Shown one piece after another: positions 26,793 through 39,200 of a stretch of DNA of 64,000 nucleotides (the first letter of the stretch is position 1; every line of letters begins with the position of its first letter). Source of the stretch: Synchiropus splendidus. Its lineage: Eukaryota > Chordata > Actinopteri > Syngnathiformes > Callionymidae. The translations under genes and the position numbers were made by a program. The stretch lies in contig NC_071345.1 of assembly GCF_027744825.2 (NCBI RefSeq), positions 11,626,501 to 11,690,500 of the forward strand, given 5' to 3'. Below the pieces are notes generated by a model. That model ran no database searches and was not told the DNA's origin. It was given only the letters and a program-made list of their open reading frames with translations.

Positions 26793-26941
26793 CTCTGACC
26801 AAGGCGGTGACCTGATCCCTGCCGGTTCCGATCCGGTTTTTGACCTCGCAGACGAAGGTGGTGTTGACGGCCTCGTCCACCTTCAGCACCTTCAGCTGGT
26901 TTTCTTTGATCTGAACTGTGTCCGGCATCTCTCCCGACATA
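26793..26941 (-). CDS. nectin2: nectin-2 exon: second part of Ig domain 3
   Basis: This 149-nt exon continues from WKT into MSGEMPDTV, then KVDEAVNTTFVCEVKNRIGT and GRDQVTALVR. The N-T-T-F-V-C block (a glycosylation sequon next to the F-strand cysteine) and the following V-x-N-x-x-G-x-G-R match mammalian nectin-2 domain 3. The acceptor is CCCCACAG|T and the donor AGAG|GTTAGTG, phase 1, so the next exon must begin with two bases of a codon, which the transmembrane exon does. The GTTAGT donor is slightly weaker than its neighbours. A 10.5 kb intron follows. Confidence 0.92.
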
Positions 26942-28446
26942 CTGTGGGGACGTGAGAACACAGGAATCACAAAAAAAGGAGATAGCTTTTTTGTATCTGC
27001 TTGACTTGGGGTACAATGAGAGCATTCAGACGGATGTATACTTTCAGAGACGCGCTGCACTGTGCAAAATCATCAAATTCTACTAATCTTGATCAACCGT
27101 GCAAAACCAATCCGTTTCCCTCACGACATGAGGCAATCTATTATCACGCAGTGGAGGAAAATGCTACAAGAGAAAAGCAAAACTGACTGGGACTAAAATC
27201 TCTTGCAATTCTTCCAAGACAACAAGTGAGTTTTATTGTGTCTAACAACAAGCGGTAACGTCTAAAGTCAAAGAGTCTATTCTGAAGAATTATGAGGCCA
27301 TTGAAGTAATCATGGCACTGGGCAGTAATAATTGTAGCACTCGGAAAGGAGACAATAACAGAAAAACAAAATCAAATAAACCCTGACAGACAAATTGCCC
27401 CCCTTTCACAGACTGAGAAAAGAACAGGAGTGCTATTACTCACCTTTCTGGAAAGCATAAAAAAGCATAATGTTTTTAATCCACAAGTCTTAGTAAGTTG
27501 TTTGATGGAATTCTTCAGCTCAAACTAAAAGGTGTCATTACAACGACTTGACTTGTTTGTTCTTGCATTTGCATTTTACCCAGCTATACATCTCGAAACA
27601 GCATTTCCAAACAAAAAAAAACGTGTGAAATGCCCTTGTCTCCATAATCACTGACATCCATCATCATTATGTTGCTACTTAAGATCATAGTCTCAACTCA
27701 CTCAGTCGTATAGCTAAATGGAGAAACACACACACTGAACCACTCTGACGGAGTTGTTCAACATCAGTGCAATAAAACCATATTTTCATTTGTCAACGGG
27801 TGAACTATGCATTTCCTGAACAGCTGAAAGTCTGGATCTTGATATAGAGAAAGATTTGGAAGATGACACAATCATACTGTGCAACAAAGCACAAAAAAGT
27901 GACAGAAAATTATACAAAAAAAAACCTGTGGCAAAGGGAAGTGATGTCGTGACAAATTCTATTTAACCAAGTGACATCAGCAAAGCATAATTTTTGTGCT
28001 CTGTTTTGCTCAATAATTCAGATGTGTGAATATATTCATGACTACGAAGTTCCGATGAGAGCGCCGTGCACGTCTGTGTGTTTTCACATGACGATTATTA
28101 AAATATAGTTGACATTAAGAACTCATGGGATTTTGGAAACAAATCTGTTGATGTGGCAGGTGTTAAAGCAGAGATGAGTGGCAGGGCGAAGCCACCATTC
28201 TGTTGCTGGACGAATTAAAGGTCAGGGACACATCTATTATAACTCAGTGGCATATCCATTTTGCTCTTTCTACCTCCACAATGGACCAGCAAGTCAGGAT
28301 CAGCGATAAATGTCACATGAGAGACGAACATAATGCCTCATCCCATTTTCAAAAAAGAAAGAAAAAAAAACAGCAAAGCCAGTGAAAAACACCGAGCAGA
28401 CATTTCCATTATGAACATCTCCACAGAAGTGATGCGGCGTACTCAC
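26942..28446 (-). other. intron inside Ig domain 3 (1505 nt)
   Basis: Phase-2 intron with GTGAGT donor and CCCCACAG acceptor. I see only AT-rich unique sequence and short A runs inside; no coding signal. Confidence 0.88.
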
Positions 28447-28564
28447 GTCTTCCACGCAACGGAGAGCGGCACAGGGTTTCCAGTCGCCATGCAGGTGAGC
28501 ACAACGTTTGTACGGCCCACATACCAATTATTGTCATAACCCACTATCGTCACTTGGGGAGCGT
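28447..28564 (-). CDS. nectin2: nectin-2 exon: first part of Ig domain 3
   Basis: This 118-nt exon completes a split tyrosine codon and continues APQVTIVGYDNNWYVGRTN, the highly characteristic Y-x-P-x-V-x-I-x-G-Y-D-x-N-W-Y-x-G-R start of nectin domain 3. It then has VVLTCMATGNPVPLSVAWK with the B-strand cysteine and C-strand tryptophan. The acceptor is TTTCCTCAG|AC and the donor AAGAC|GTGAGT, phase 2. Splitting domain 3 over two exons after the C strand is, as I recall, the usual nectin arrangement, so this part of the structure looks conventional. Domain 3 is the membrane-proximal spacer domain. Confidence 0.93.
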
Positions 28565-28729
28565 CTGAGGAAAGGAGAGAAAAGTGGCAGGATGGAGGAG
28601 ATTATTAGCGCTGTAATTAATTAATTACTACTTGGCTTGAAATAGGGAAAAGCTTTTATGACAGAGCGTGACCAGCAATCATGAAATAATAAGCTGGGGT
28701 GTGTGAGTGTGTGTGTGTGTTCGTCTTAC
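28565..28729 (-). other. short intron between domains 2 and 3 (165 nt)
   Basis: Phase-1 intron, GTAAGA donor and TTTCCTCAG acceptor. In transcript sense a CA repeat (28699-28720 on the + strand as GT) lies beside the 5' splice site. Confidence 0.9.
28699..28720. repeat. GT microsatellite beside the domain-2 donor (CA in transcript)
   Basis: GT run with one GA interruption. On the minus strand it reads as CA repeats starting about ten bases into the 165-nt intron. Confidence 0.9.
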
Positions 28730-29023
28730 ATTGGACTGCCAGCTTCAGTGGGATGCTCTCTGGCTTGACTTGGGTCCTGTGTGTCACCACGCAGCTGATG
28801 TCTTTCCCGTTGTCCGCAGCAGTGGGGATCAAGCGGTACTCGCTCACTATGGACTTGGTGTTGTCCGCGCCTGCCTCCGTCTTTGTGGTGGCGTTTCCGT
28901 TGGCGGTGGTCACCCAGTTGATCTGAGCAACAGGGCGGCCGTTGGTAGACTGACAGCGCGCCACGACGACTCTCTTGGTGCCTGCTTCCACGGGGACAGC
29001 CAAGGCAGAGTTCTGGGGTTTAG
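28730..29023 (-). CDS. nectin2: nectin-2 exon: Ig domain 2 (C1/C2 type)
   Basis: This single 294-nt exon (98 codons, phase 1 to phase 1) encodes the whole second Ig domain. It starts AKPQNSALAVPVEAG, closely like the nectin-2/PVR linker. It then has VARCQSTNGRPVAQINW (B-strand cysteine and C-strand tryptophan), an N-A-T glycosylation sequon, SEYRLIPTAADNGKDISC (F-strand cysteine) and VVTHR. The R-C-x-S-x-x-G-R-P-x-A-x-I-x-W pattern favours nectin-2/PVR over nectin-1 or nectin-3. The acceptor is CTGCAG|CTAAACCCC and the donor CAAT|GTAAGACG. A CA-rich tract in transcript sense begins about ten bases into the following intron. Domain 2 in nectins supports cis dimerisation; that role is family knowledge. 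Confidence 0.93.
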
Positions 29024-31238
29024 CTGCAGGCAGGGTTGGCGGAGGGGGGGAAAAGACACAGAGTGGCACACAGAAGATTAAAGGACGTCGAGATAGATGA
29101 AATGGAAATGAGACAGCTGAGGGAAAAGATAATGTGCACTATAAATGACAAACAATTTGAGTCACCAGCCTGGCGAGAGCAAATCCTAAATTCAATCTCC
29201 AAACACGGCTTGTGCCCAAAACACAATGTGTCTGCTGTTTGTTTCCTATCAGGAGGCTAAATTGATAAACAATTATGGGCATGGCATAAATTATAAATCA
29301 TTTTCACTCCCTACCAAACAACTGACCAAGTAGAACAACGGAAGATTAATATTGTCTACAATGCATTTTAAAGTCACTGAGTTGAAACGGAAAACGGCGA
29401 AAAGCAATGCAGCAGACGAAGACAACCTCCGTTCTTTAAGGGGAAGTTTTCAAACCTGCAACAGCAAAAACACTCAACACATTGTTTCACATGGCTTCTA
29501 TGTGTTCCAAATGAATGCCACTTTCTTATTTAGACTGAGCCACACTACGGACCTTAAATAAATCAATCACCCCACACTTGTGCCAGCTAAGGCAACTTCA
29601 AAGTGCATCTCTATTCTTTCTTCATTCCTCATTCGGCGAAACTCTTGAGCACAAGAGTGGGGTATGAGCTTGCTGGACAGGAGTCGACAGCCAGCATGAC
29701 AAGGAGCGAGATCAATACTCAGCCTGAGGGGAGGCAGGGAGGTATGATGAGCTGGAGAGAGAAGAAAAGGCAGCTGAGGCAGGGGTGCCGCGCCAAGGTT
29801 AGCCCAATGGTTCTATCGCATTAACAGCAACACAATTGATCTGACAATACCACTTAAAATGGCAATTAAACCACACAGGACAAGCTTTTAACCGGCAGGC
29901 TACCTTTGGGCGAGGGCTGAGCCAGAGCCGGGCAGAACTCTGCATCTATAAATACTATAAGTAGTGACACTGTATTGACAAGGGGGTGAGCAATTGATAG
30001 GCCACAACGATAAATCACTCCAGGGAGCTCTTCGCAACACTTCGGAATCTGATTGCTCAACACAACATGAAAGCTTGATTAAGTGCTCAGGGACAGTGCT
30101 TCTCGGTTAAAATACAACCTCAAATTGAATTATTTGTGAAACATATACGCATCATTTTGAAAACAATTTTTACTTTCATTCTGTATGGACACTTTCTCTG
30201 AAAGGAGCTTTTGGCCACAGCTGGACCGATTGTTTCTCGAAAAGACACAGGGAAAAAAAAGGACAGGTACTGCAACTAGGACGAGCACGAGGAATGCAGA
30301 AACAATTGTGTCACCCAGTGACACACACAGCCAGTTATGTTACACTCATGGTTTATGACTACAGTGGACAAAGAGCACTGACCTGCAAGTACTGCTGCAT
30401 GACTCACGAAACTAGTTTCATGTCATCCTCCAGTCCAAGGACAGTTGGATGAATAACTTCCAGGTGTATCAACCCATAAGTATTAGCAGACAACACTTTG
30501 TTTCATATACCATTACTCCGGATGTGTGGGAGGAAAAGTACTTGTATAAAAATATATAATGACTAAGATGTTACAGAGAACAATTTATGTCTTGTCAACC
30601 CAGAAATAGTATCTCCATTTCTTTTACTCCTTCTTCACCCAACATGTCCACCATCTTTCTTCTTGATGTAACCAAAGCCGTCCAGCAAGTCATTTCAACT
30701 AATACAATCGTGTGATGGAAAACATTTCTTTCATCACATCACTCAGAGCGCCTCAGATCTTCAATCATGTTTTTTGGCATGCAACAACAAAAACAAATTG
30801 TGAGATCTCAACAATCACGTGGGACACAAGCCTCCCAGTCTGTTGCAACACAGTCTTGGAGGTCTGTGGCTTTCCATCGACATATAGCCTGTTTTTAAAC
30901 AAGCAAGCCACAGCATGTCTACAACATTCCCCTCCAGGATAGGGCACATAACTCGTTTATAGCACCACCATTTTGCATTTTAGGATGTACAAAAAACAAA
31001 TCCATACATGTCTTACGTGAGAAATAGTCAAGCAACTTTGGACTGTGTTCTGCTGTGTGACAGGCTTCGCATGAACTCACAGAGCTCGAGTCGTATCAAT
31101 ATCACTCTGCAAAACAATGTAAATAACTGCTTTGCATGTTCATAATTTACATGTTACACAGCACAACAAAGACAAACACTGACCATAATATCTGTTTAAT
31201 AATGAACATTTCCCTAGGAAGAATCGATAGTCACTTAC
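29024..31238 (-). other. intron between V domain and Ig domain 2 (2215 nt)
   Basis: Phase-1 intron, GTAAGT donor and CTGCAG acceptor. Nothing inside (about 29050-31230) looks coding on either strand. The sequence is AT-rich with no tandem repeat of note. Confidence 0.88.
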
Positions 31239-31488
31239 CAAGCATAACTAAATATGTGATGCCTTGCTCGTTGCCACTGGGGTAGGTGGCATACTCGCAG
31301 ATGTACTTCCCCTCATCCGACATCCTCACATCGGTTATTTGAATGGAAGGGCTGCTGAGGTTTGGAGGGCTCGGCGTGAAGCTGACTCTAGTTTTCAGAG
31401 GTGATTCTGGGTAGTTGGCTTCAAAATGGGGGTGATAGACTGCGATGTTGATCCTCTCTCCTTCCTTGGGTTCATAGATCCATGTGAC
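31239..31488 (-). CDS. nectin2: nectin-2 exon: rest of Ig V domain
   Basis: These 83 codons plus one base complete the V domain. Landmarks in order: the core tryptophan in VTW at the very start, NIAVYHPHF (compare the N-V-A-x-x-H/N-P pattern of nectins), an N-L-S glycosylation sequon, and MSDEGKYICEYATYPSGN. That last stretch carries the D-E-G-x-Y-x-C F-strand signature and the nectin/PVR motif C-E-[FY]-A-T-[FY]-P-x-G. The acceptor is CTGCAG|GTCACATGG and the donor CTTG|GTAAGTGA, phase 1. The cysteine here should pair with the one in the preceding exon. Adhesion-face residues (around TYPSGN) are intact. Confidence 0.93.
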
Positions 31489-32062
31489 CTGCAGCACAGC
31501 GAGGACAGCGGATCAGTGGTTAGAATGCCATAATGGAACAAAACGCGGCTCGTTCATCACATCATTGATATGCACTGGAGAGCATTTCAAATCCTTTCCA
31601 TTTTGCTGTTCACTCCACCAGGCGCCACACTGAGCATCACAATCAAACAAGTGGAACAGGTATGAATATGGATGTGGAACGGGGTTTTTTTTTTGGAGCC
31701 GTAGTTCCCCTCTCTTAGCGCATCCCAAAGGAGACAAGCATTTCCTACTTCATTGAGATGCAACTAAGAAGTGTGGCCATTACCATATCCAATCCTCTAC
31801 AGCAAAATGAGGCTTAGCATTGTTTATTCCCAGCAACAGAACATTAAGCAGAAATGTAATAAAGGGCCATTAGAAGGCTGGAGTGTGATTGGTGGGTTTT
31901 ATGTTCTTGGAGAACCAGTTAAACTAATTCACAACAACACTTCAATTCTTCAATTGTCCTGCATTGTTCACTCACACAAAGTAATATGTCATTGTGTCCA
32001 CGTGCTTTTGGAAGGATCACTTCCCAGCGAGGATACCTCAGGTGAGCAATGACTTGCCTGGA

Positions 32063-32087
<25 letters not shown>
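32063..32087. repeat. TG microsatellite
   Basis: Uninterrupted TG run inside the V-domain intron. Confidence 0.9.
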
Positions 32088-32095
<8 letters not shown>

Positions 32096-32751
32096 TAGCT
32101 TGTATCCTGCAGTGCTCAGAACATTTACACAAACACCATTAATGCATGCTACACTGCGTTCACAGCCAGAGCATTCACATCATCAGTTTGACCATCAACT
32201 ACAATCGAAACGATTTTATACAAGTCTGAATGGACTTCCCAACTTGTTGGAGTCCAACTTAATGACAGACTTTACGCTGGCATATGCAGGGGCTGCCGTT
32301 AATAGTGTCAAGCTACATGAGATGAGGTCAAACTGCTGAACAATATTGCAAATTACATTTTTCTTCCCCATCATTCATTACTATATACATTCTAAATAAA
32401 ACTAGGTAGGTGCTTCTGCGATATCAACTTTTCATATTTTAAACATCCCCATTGCTATATTAAATGTTAAATTAAAATAAAGTTTTTAAATGAATGAATA
32501 ACAGTCATTTGACCAGTACTTCTTGTATCTCAAAATAAATGTAAAGTCCCTTCGAATAATCTATTCTTCACTTCTGACCATCTCTAAATGAAATAAAATG
32601 AGTATAATTTGAAGTACATATGGCATTGTTACACTTTTGTCTTGTTAAATGGCAATATTTTCACCTTGTTTTATAATATCCCAGCAACAAAACACAAATT
32701 CAATTTTTCTTCAGTGCTTTGGGTTGATGGCTCCTCACAACAGGTCCCAGT

Positions 32752-32796
32752 ACATGTGGCCCCTAAGGAAATTTAATTGCCACCTCTACTCTAAAT
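32752..32796. repeat. possible interspersed-repeat end
   Basis: ATGTGGCCCCTAAGGAAATT followed by TAATTGCCACCTCTACTCTA resembles the terminal part of an old vertebrate DNA-transposon family, from memory; diverged. Confidence 0.25.
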
Positions 32797-33097
32797 AATG
32801 AATTAGTCAAGCTCCTCATTTAGAATTTTCCATTTGTATGACATTCTGTGAAACAACATGCAGATAACAGTGAGGTTATTGCTTCAGTCCTAATTATGTG
32901 ATGCATCCATAACATTGCTAAATAAAACGGACATTACTCATTTACAAAGCTGTCTGCTTCGATTAGGAAAATGAAATGTGTCTTTTAAGGTGAATTAGAG
33001 TGAAACAGGCGTTTCATTTGTTCCATCAAACCCGGGTAGTGCAGCCCAATATTACTGAGATACAAGAACATTCCGTTCATTTCGCTTTCTTACTGAC

Positions 33098-33207
33098 CAT
33101 TGTGAGCTGAATCCCTACAGCATCGGTGAAGGCACAGCGCAGGTTGACAGTTTGTCCAGGATAGGACAAAACCTCAGGCTCCACCTTCACTCGTTGACCC
33201 AACGCTC
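33098..33207 (-). CDS. nectin2: nectin-2 exon: start of mature protein, first part of Ig V domain
   Basis: Nectin-2 is a type I membrane adhesion receptor at adherens junctions; its N-terminal V domain makes the homo- and heterophilic trans contacts. This exon gives 36 full codons beginning ALGQRVKVEPEV and contains the B-strand cysteine in VNLRC. The start resembles the mature N terminus of mammalian nectin-2 (V-x-V-x-PEV, then G-x-T-V-x-L-x-C). The acceptor is TTTCACCAG followed by GA, so the first codon is split (phase 1) and must be completed by an upstream exon ending in G, C or A. The donor is ATG|GTCAGTA, phase 0, directly before the VTW of the next exon. No signal peptide is encoded here; that exon is missing from this reading. 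The identity rests on the whole exon chain. Confidence 0.88.
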
Positions 33208-36200
33208 CTGGTGAAACAGAAACACATTGCATCAATATGATTGAGGAATACACTCATTCATTTTTACAGCCTTGTGAATTTGTCCTCCAGTAACACGTAG
33301 ACAATACTGTGCAGACAAATGCACCCTTTGGTTCATGCCATTATGACCCTCTGCTCGAGTTCTTCTGTGTGTCAGTGGTTTTGCTCTCTAATCCTAACTT
33401 AAAAACAGCACTATTATTGCATTCAAGTCAAGCATTTCGATGGAGTCGTCCGTATAACATAAAATTTGTGAACAAAGAGGCAGTGACCCTAGACTCGATC
33501 ACTGCTAGGAATGGAGATTGGAAGATTGCACTCACACTCAGAGCAAAGCAATATTACAAAGGTCAACGTGAACTCAATTACAAAAATGGAAATGAAGAGT
33601 TTGAGCAAGAATTTTGTACCTTTCGATACTTCTACCTTCATGGACACTCAAGTTAATACGATTAATTATTGAGTAAAATGGGAATGACACTCTCAAACAA
33701 CACATTTTAGTCATTTAAAAAAAGGCTATAGGCAAAAAAGGATATATAAATACATGTTTAAATGAGAGAGGCATCACTGAAAAAGAAATCGGGTGAAGAA
33801 CTGAACTATCCTAAATAAACGGCTGTCTTACTGCTGAAAACTGAGCGGTGTTAATTCTGTTATTGCCTACTATCAATGTTTAAAAAAGTAAAAGACAGAA
33901 AGATGAAAATTTCTCCCACAGTCAAGCATATCCATTTCATTTGCCTATGTTAGAAACACCAAATGAAATCAAAAATATTAGATTGACTTTCTATTTTTAG
34001 CCTCATAATCATCACTGAATTTCTTTCGTTTCCACTGAAAAGTAGTTTCATTCACGGTAATGACTCTGTACCTTCTTCAGCGAGAATCTCAAAAGTTCCA
34101 TTGTAATAATAATAAAAAAAGCTGGCATCATTTTTGGCCACAGCACATAAACATCACTGTAAACAACCATCCTTTGTGTTCACAGGGGCAGAAATGAAAT
34201 CCGGATGAGAGGAGGTATGAATCCTCCAGATGATGGATGAGGACTGGGTCAACGCAGGGACGACTCAGACAAAGGCGTCTGATGATACGTCGTGTATGAA
34301 CACAGAAGACCAAGTGGAATAAAATGTTCGCTCACTGTAAGAATGAGTGGCCAGTTCTCTCTCCAATGTTGGTCATTAATCATTGTCCAGAGCTGAGCGT
34401 TTCCCCAACCTGTCATTTATTGCCCTGACACATTCTTTGCAGCAAACAGTCAAAATAAATATGCTTTTCTCCGGTATGTGAGAAACAGAGCGAGGGGGCT
34501 TTGAAATGACAATCCTTCCGTGTCTATGCGTGTGCATGAGAGTGTGTAATCCCGGTCTACGTGAAAATGTAATTACTTGTGTGAGTAAGCGCGCATTAGT
34601 GTATGTCAGCAAGATGGCACCTGTTTCAAGTCAGAGTGGATTACCTGCAGATCCACCTGAAATTTCTGCAACTGTGGCTCCCTGAGCAGAAACGTATGTC
34701 CGGGCAGAGGCAATCTGACACTTGCACAACGAAGGGCCATTTCACCCTAAAGACAAACAACGACGCAAAAAAACTTGTTCGCCTGGTTTGTGCTGTTGTG
34801 TTGAAACTAACAGGAAACACACACCTTTCAGCACACGTGTGTCAAGATGAGAGATAAGGGCAGTGCTGCCTTTATCTTCTGATAAGCAATAAACACCAAA
34901 GCCTTTCTTCTCCAAGGAGATCTCAGATATCAATAAGGAAGAACAGGGGAGAGGAGGAGAGAAGGAAAACACGTCTTTCCCAGAATAACACCAGCTCTCA
35001 CAGGACCAACCCAATTTAGAACCACAAAACAAGACTCACGCCGCCACAGAGCAACCTCTGGACAACCACAGCCGATACACAGGGGAGCAGCCGACCAAGA
35101 AGTGCACACGAGGAGGGCTCGAAATACACAACGAAACAGGTTTTCATCACACCAGTGCTCCTGCAGTTGTCAAAGGAGGATCAACAAATGTGAATGAGAA
35201 ATGAGTGAGACAGGAACGCCGGTCATGTTGGTAAAGCCTGCGCGCACTCTTCACAATACAAGTCTCATTATTCAAAGTCGGATTTTTAGCTAAGATTTGG
35301 CTTAGCATATTTTCACTAATCACACTTCTGGCGACAACAGAAGTTTGATCCAGGCTGGAAGGGATTGGGTTTGATCTCAATCCAAATGCCCTTTTTTTCA
35401 CCTAGAAGGACCAGTGTTTGAAAACTTTGACAGACACTGCCAAGGTGCGGGTGACAGGAGGCAGAGAATAATTTCATTTTATTGTTTGTTTTTCTCTAAA
35501 AGTCTGGTGCAAACAGTGGCATGTGGATTTACCTTTGCTGAAAACATGACTGCATAGGCGGGAGGAGCAATTTCTATTCAAGGTGTAACCTCTTAGCAGA
35601 GTTCGGTTTTGCCAAACAACGTACGGAGCATGCTCAACAACGACGCATTTCAGAGGGGTCGTATTTCACAGCAGCGCACCCACACAAACAAGTGTACACA
35701 CAGCACAGGTATGATTTTAGCCCTGACTGGATGCTGACCAAAGCTCTCAAAGCAAACCGCACGTTGATGACCAATCATTCTCACGCGAACAAGGCCTCTA
35801 AGCTGTTGGAGTTGACAACTTCTTAATAGCTTCATTTGGGAAAAGATATATATAAATATTTGTTACAATTGTTAAGAGTTAATATATATAGCAAACTTAA
35901 AAATATATGTTCAGCAATGTGGGTGTAGATGACGTTTATATCAAAATGCCCTTTTAACAACAAATAAAGTGCAGAATTTCATTTCCAATTAGAATAAAAT
36001 GGGAATAAGAACACAAAAAACACCAACATGAATACCCAAGAAATCATATGAAAACTTGTCATACCGAACACAAAGTAGTTTCGACAGAATCCATGAGATC
36101 AACATCATCATCACGGTGCACCCTAAACTAGTTTGAATGTGTGGGTTACATCAAATGACTTGACAGGTGGGATTTGGCCCACAGCCCATGAGTTTAACTG

Positions 36201-39200
36201 ATGTGTTAGTCAACAAGTCATTCAGAATTTCAGCAAACACAAGTAGTTCCATTCACTCATGTGCAGACAGTATCACAGCACCATTGCGACAGGAAATTAG
36301 GGTAACAAATATCGATTATTGCTGTAAATTAAGACATATTAAAACAAAATTACATACACAAAATTATTGTGAGTCAATAGTCCCCCACGTCATCTGAACA
36401 ATTTCAGGTAAACCACAGAGAAGAGCGCTCAGATCTTGCAGCCGTCAAGGGCGTTTTGTGAGATCAAGCTTGTCATCAAACTAGTCTGACTAACTACAGA
36501 TTAGCTTTGGGATTGGGAGTTGTACTTTTGTTGCTCAAAGAGCGGGAAGGGGGGCAGAGCTGCTCAGTATCTTGATTCATTGTCTTGATTGGAGAGCATC
36601 AACAGAGTCAGCATGGTGCACTCCAGGTCATTACATAAATCAGGGATGAATCGAGGAAGGTTCCTGCTGTATTTCAATTCCGAGTTGAGGATTTTATGTT
36701 TTTACATTAAATTCCAAGTGCATATACACTTTATGTGGGGGGTAGCTGGGCCTGCTGTCCGTCATTCACAGGCAATAAGGGAAGAGCCAACACAGGTCAA
36801 CTCTTGCCAGAGCGGGGATACGAGACAGGCCAGCCTTATGAGAGTCAACACTGCCCCAGGGAAATGAATATTACACACAAGATAAACAAAAGCCTGCACT
36901 CCGTCATCCTCCGTCATACTGCCCAAACCCTTAAAGACTGAGAGTTAGTGTCATTAAAATGCCAGACAAAGAGAGAAGTCAGTCCGGGCACAAGCAGGGA
37001 CACATCGGACTTGGAAATGCCAAGGCAAGTCAGCATTTCAAGCAATAATTGTCACTATAAATATTTAGAGAGCACTGGTCACATGAAGCAGCGGCAACAC
37101 GGCTGCAGGAGACAGAAAAAGCGAAGTGGAGAATAAAAGACAGTTCAAGGGTAAAATGGAAGAAGGGGGGGGTACATGCTGGGAGGGGGAAAAAAAAGAG
37201 GGCTGGATGCGACAGGGGAGAACAGAAGACTCACCGCTGCTCTACTTTACACTCGCCATGCCTTCTGCAAGTGATACCCCAACCAAATGCACATGAATAT
37301 TCCGATTCAAACCGTCTTCTGAAACACCTTGAGTTGCGATGTCACAAGTACAAACTCATTTGATCATGACTCACACCTACAAAGCACAGGCATGTCATGT
37401 AGACACACAGGTAACGACAAAATATAGTCGCAAAATTAACAGTCCCCACCGATCCCCATCATGGTCACACTGACATTTCCGTACTTCCCACCATTCTTCG
37501 ATCGAGAGCAAAATGAATGCGGATGGGGAGAGGTGTGAGAAAAGTGCGGTATGAAAGGGTGTGAACAGAGAGAGGCGCCAGGAATAGAGAATAAATGAGC
37601 GAGAGAAACAAGAACGCGGTGGGAGAAGAGGAGTGGAGCTCACAGGGGATGAGATGTGAGCTATAAACAAGGTTAATAGGAGAACGCTGAGGGACAAAGG
37701 ACAGAAATATGTAGAGGAGCATCATAAAAATAAAGGGCTGAAATGGGATGGGGCAGGTAGGAAGCAAAATGGGGCGAATTCGTGACACTATTTTTAATGG
37801 ATTCTACAAGTCTATTAAGGATGTACAGGTTTCACTTGAAGACCCTTCAAAAATTCAAATTATCAGATGGTAGTTCGTGTGGTCTCAAAGTCTGAAAAGG
37901 GAAATCATCTCTCACAGCGTTTTTAAAAGGTATTGGATTTGAAATGAAAACTGTGTGTCCCTTAAAATGGGTTGTCAGGGGACCACATGGAAAGGAAAGA
38001 CAACTGTAGAAGGCCACTATGAGGAGGACGAGTCAGACGACATGAGGATTCAGCACTCGACCTTGTGATGATCACGGCGGCTTTGAGAGGAAATCAGCAG
38101 CAAGTGCTGATGAATGAAAGCAGAAGATCAGAAGGGCAAGTAAAAAAAAAAAACAACATGAAATCCTAATTTCCTTTGCAGGCCACTTGAGACAGCCACG
38201 GATTATATAGGCACTTATCAGGCCCCCGTGCCCACCCGCCTCACTGCCTAATTTCAACACATAATGGCATTCATGTCCTCTGCCTGATCCCTACTACAGA
38301 ACAGAAAAGCACAACGTCAGGAGGACTGGGAGTGGAGGCCATCACCTAAAATATCTAATGGGGCAGTCTGGGCTCAGCAGCAGACTTTTTATCAAACTAG
38401 TGGCTATGGACTGTCAGGTGGGCGAAACCCATGCGCCATGCTCAGTGTTCCTGAAGACTGCATCCCAGCAATTCATCGCGTGTGTGACTGAGTGGGTGAA
38501 AGATGAAGGCGTGTGCGAGTGCGAGCTTTTCCTTGGTGCTGCAAACCACTGCTGCATAAACTGCGATGAGCTTTGGTTTGCGCAAATTTCGTCATTATCT
38601 CCATGTTGTGCAAAACATCTGCCACTTTTCAGCCTTGAATGGAGAGCAGAGGGGAGCTATGCTGGCAGGAGAGAATCCGCTTCTACAGATTCCAGTTCTC
38701 CTTCAAGCTTGTTTTGGAATTAGATTGATTCGCAGCCTACCTATCAAACTTGATGACTTGGCAGGCTCCCTTTTTTGGACTAAGGTTGCCTCTTGAGATT
38801 TAATGAAAAGAGCGTTTCCAGTACCACAGGGGCCAATTTGATTAGACTTCACAATACAAAGAATGACGCTGTAAAACGACCACCTCGGCAATTCCAAGCT
38901 CTAGAGTTCTTGGACGGTAACCAAGTAAATGCTCGTCTTTATTATGCATATTGTGTGATATTTCTGTCAAACACGCTTACGTTTCTCATTTAAATCCAAG
39001 AGCATATGGATACGAGTCACGGTCTTTCCTTGGGCAAAAGATTATATTTATTTTATTTACCGATCAAAATATAGGTTTCAGGGGAGTTGGTGAGTCCCAA
39101 ATACAGATGACTTGAGAATCACTCGTTGAAATACTGAGGATAATGTCGGTGATCAGTGCTACAACATATTGCCATTTGAAAATACAAAAATAAACACTGC

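Larger units (their letters stand above)
31489..33097 (-). other. intron inside the V domain (1609 nt)
   Basis: Phase-0 intron with GTCAGT donor and CTGCAG acceptor; it separates the B-strand half from the C-strand half of the V domain. Its interior (about 31500-33090) has no convincing reading frame. It holds a TG repeat (32063-32087) and a possible old repeat end (32752-32796). Confidence 0.85.

Noticed and set aside
31771..32052. Plus-strand frame ending at CTCAG|GTGAGC
   Set aside because: Good donor, but the frame is AT-rich and lacks an acceptor or motif; it lies inside the V-domain intron on the other strand.
33309..33656. 115-codon plus-strand open frame
   Set aside because: AT-rich codons, no recognisable motif and no splice context; consistent with chance.
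38358..38723. 121-codon Cys-containing plus-strand frame
   Set aside because: Cysteines show no spaced pattern of a known module, and borders are not exon-like.
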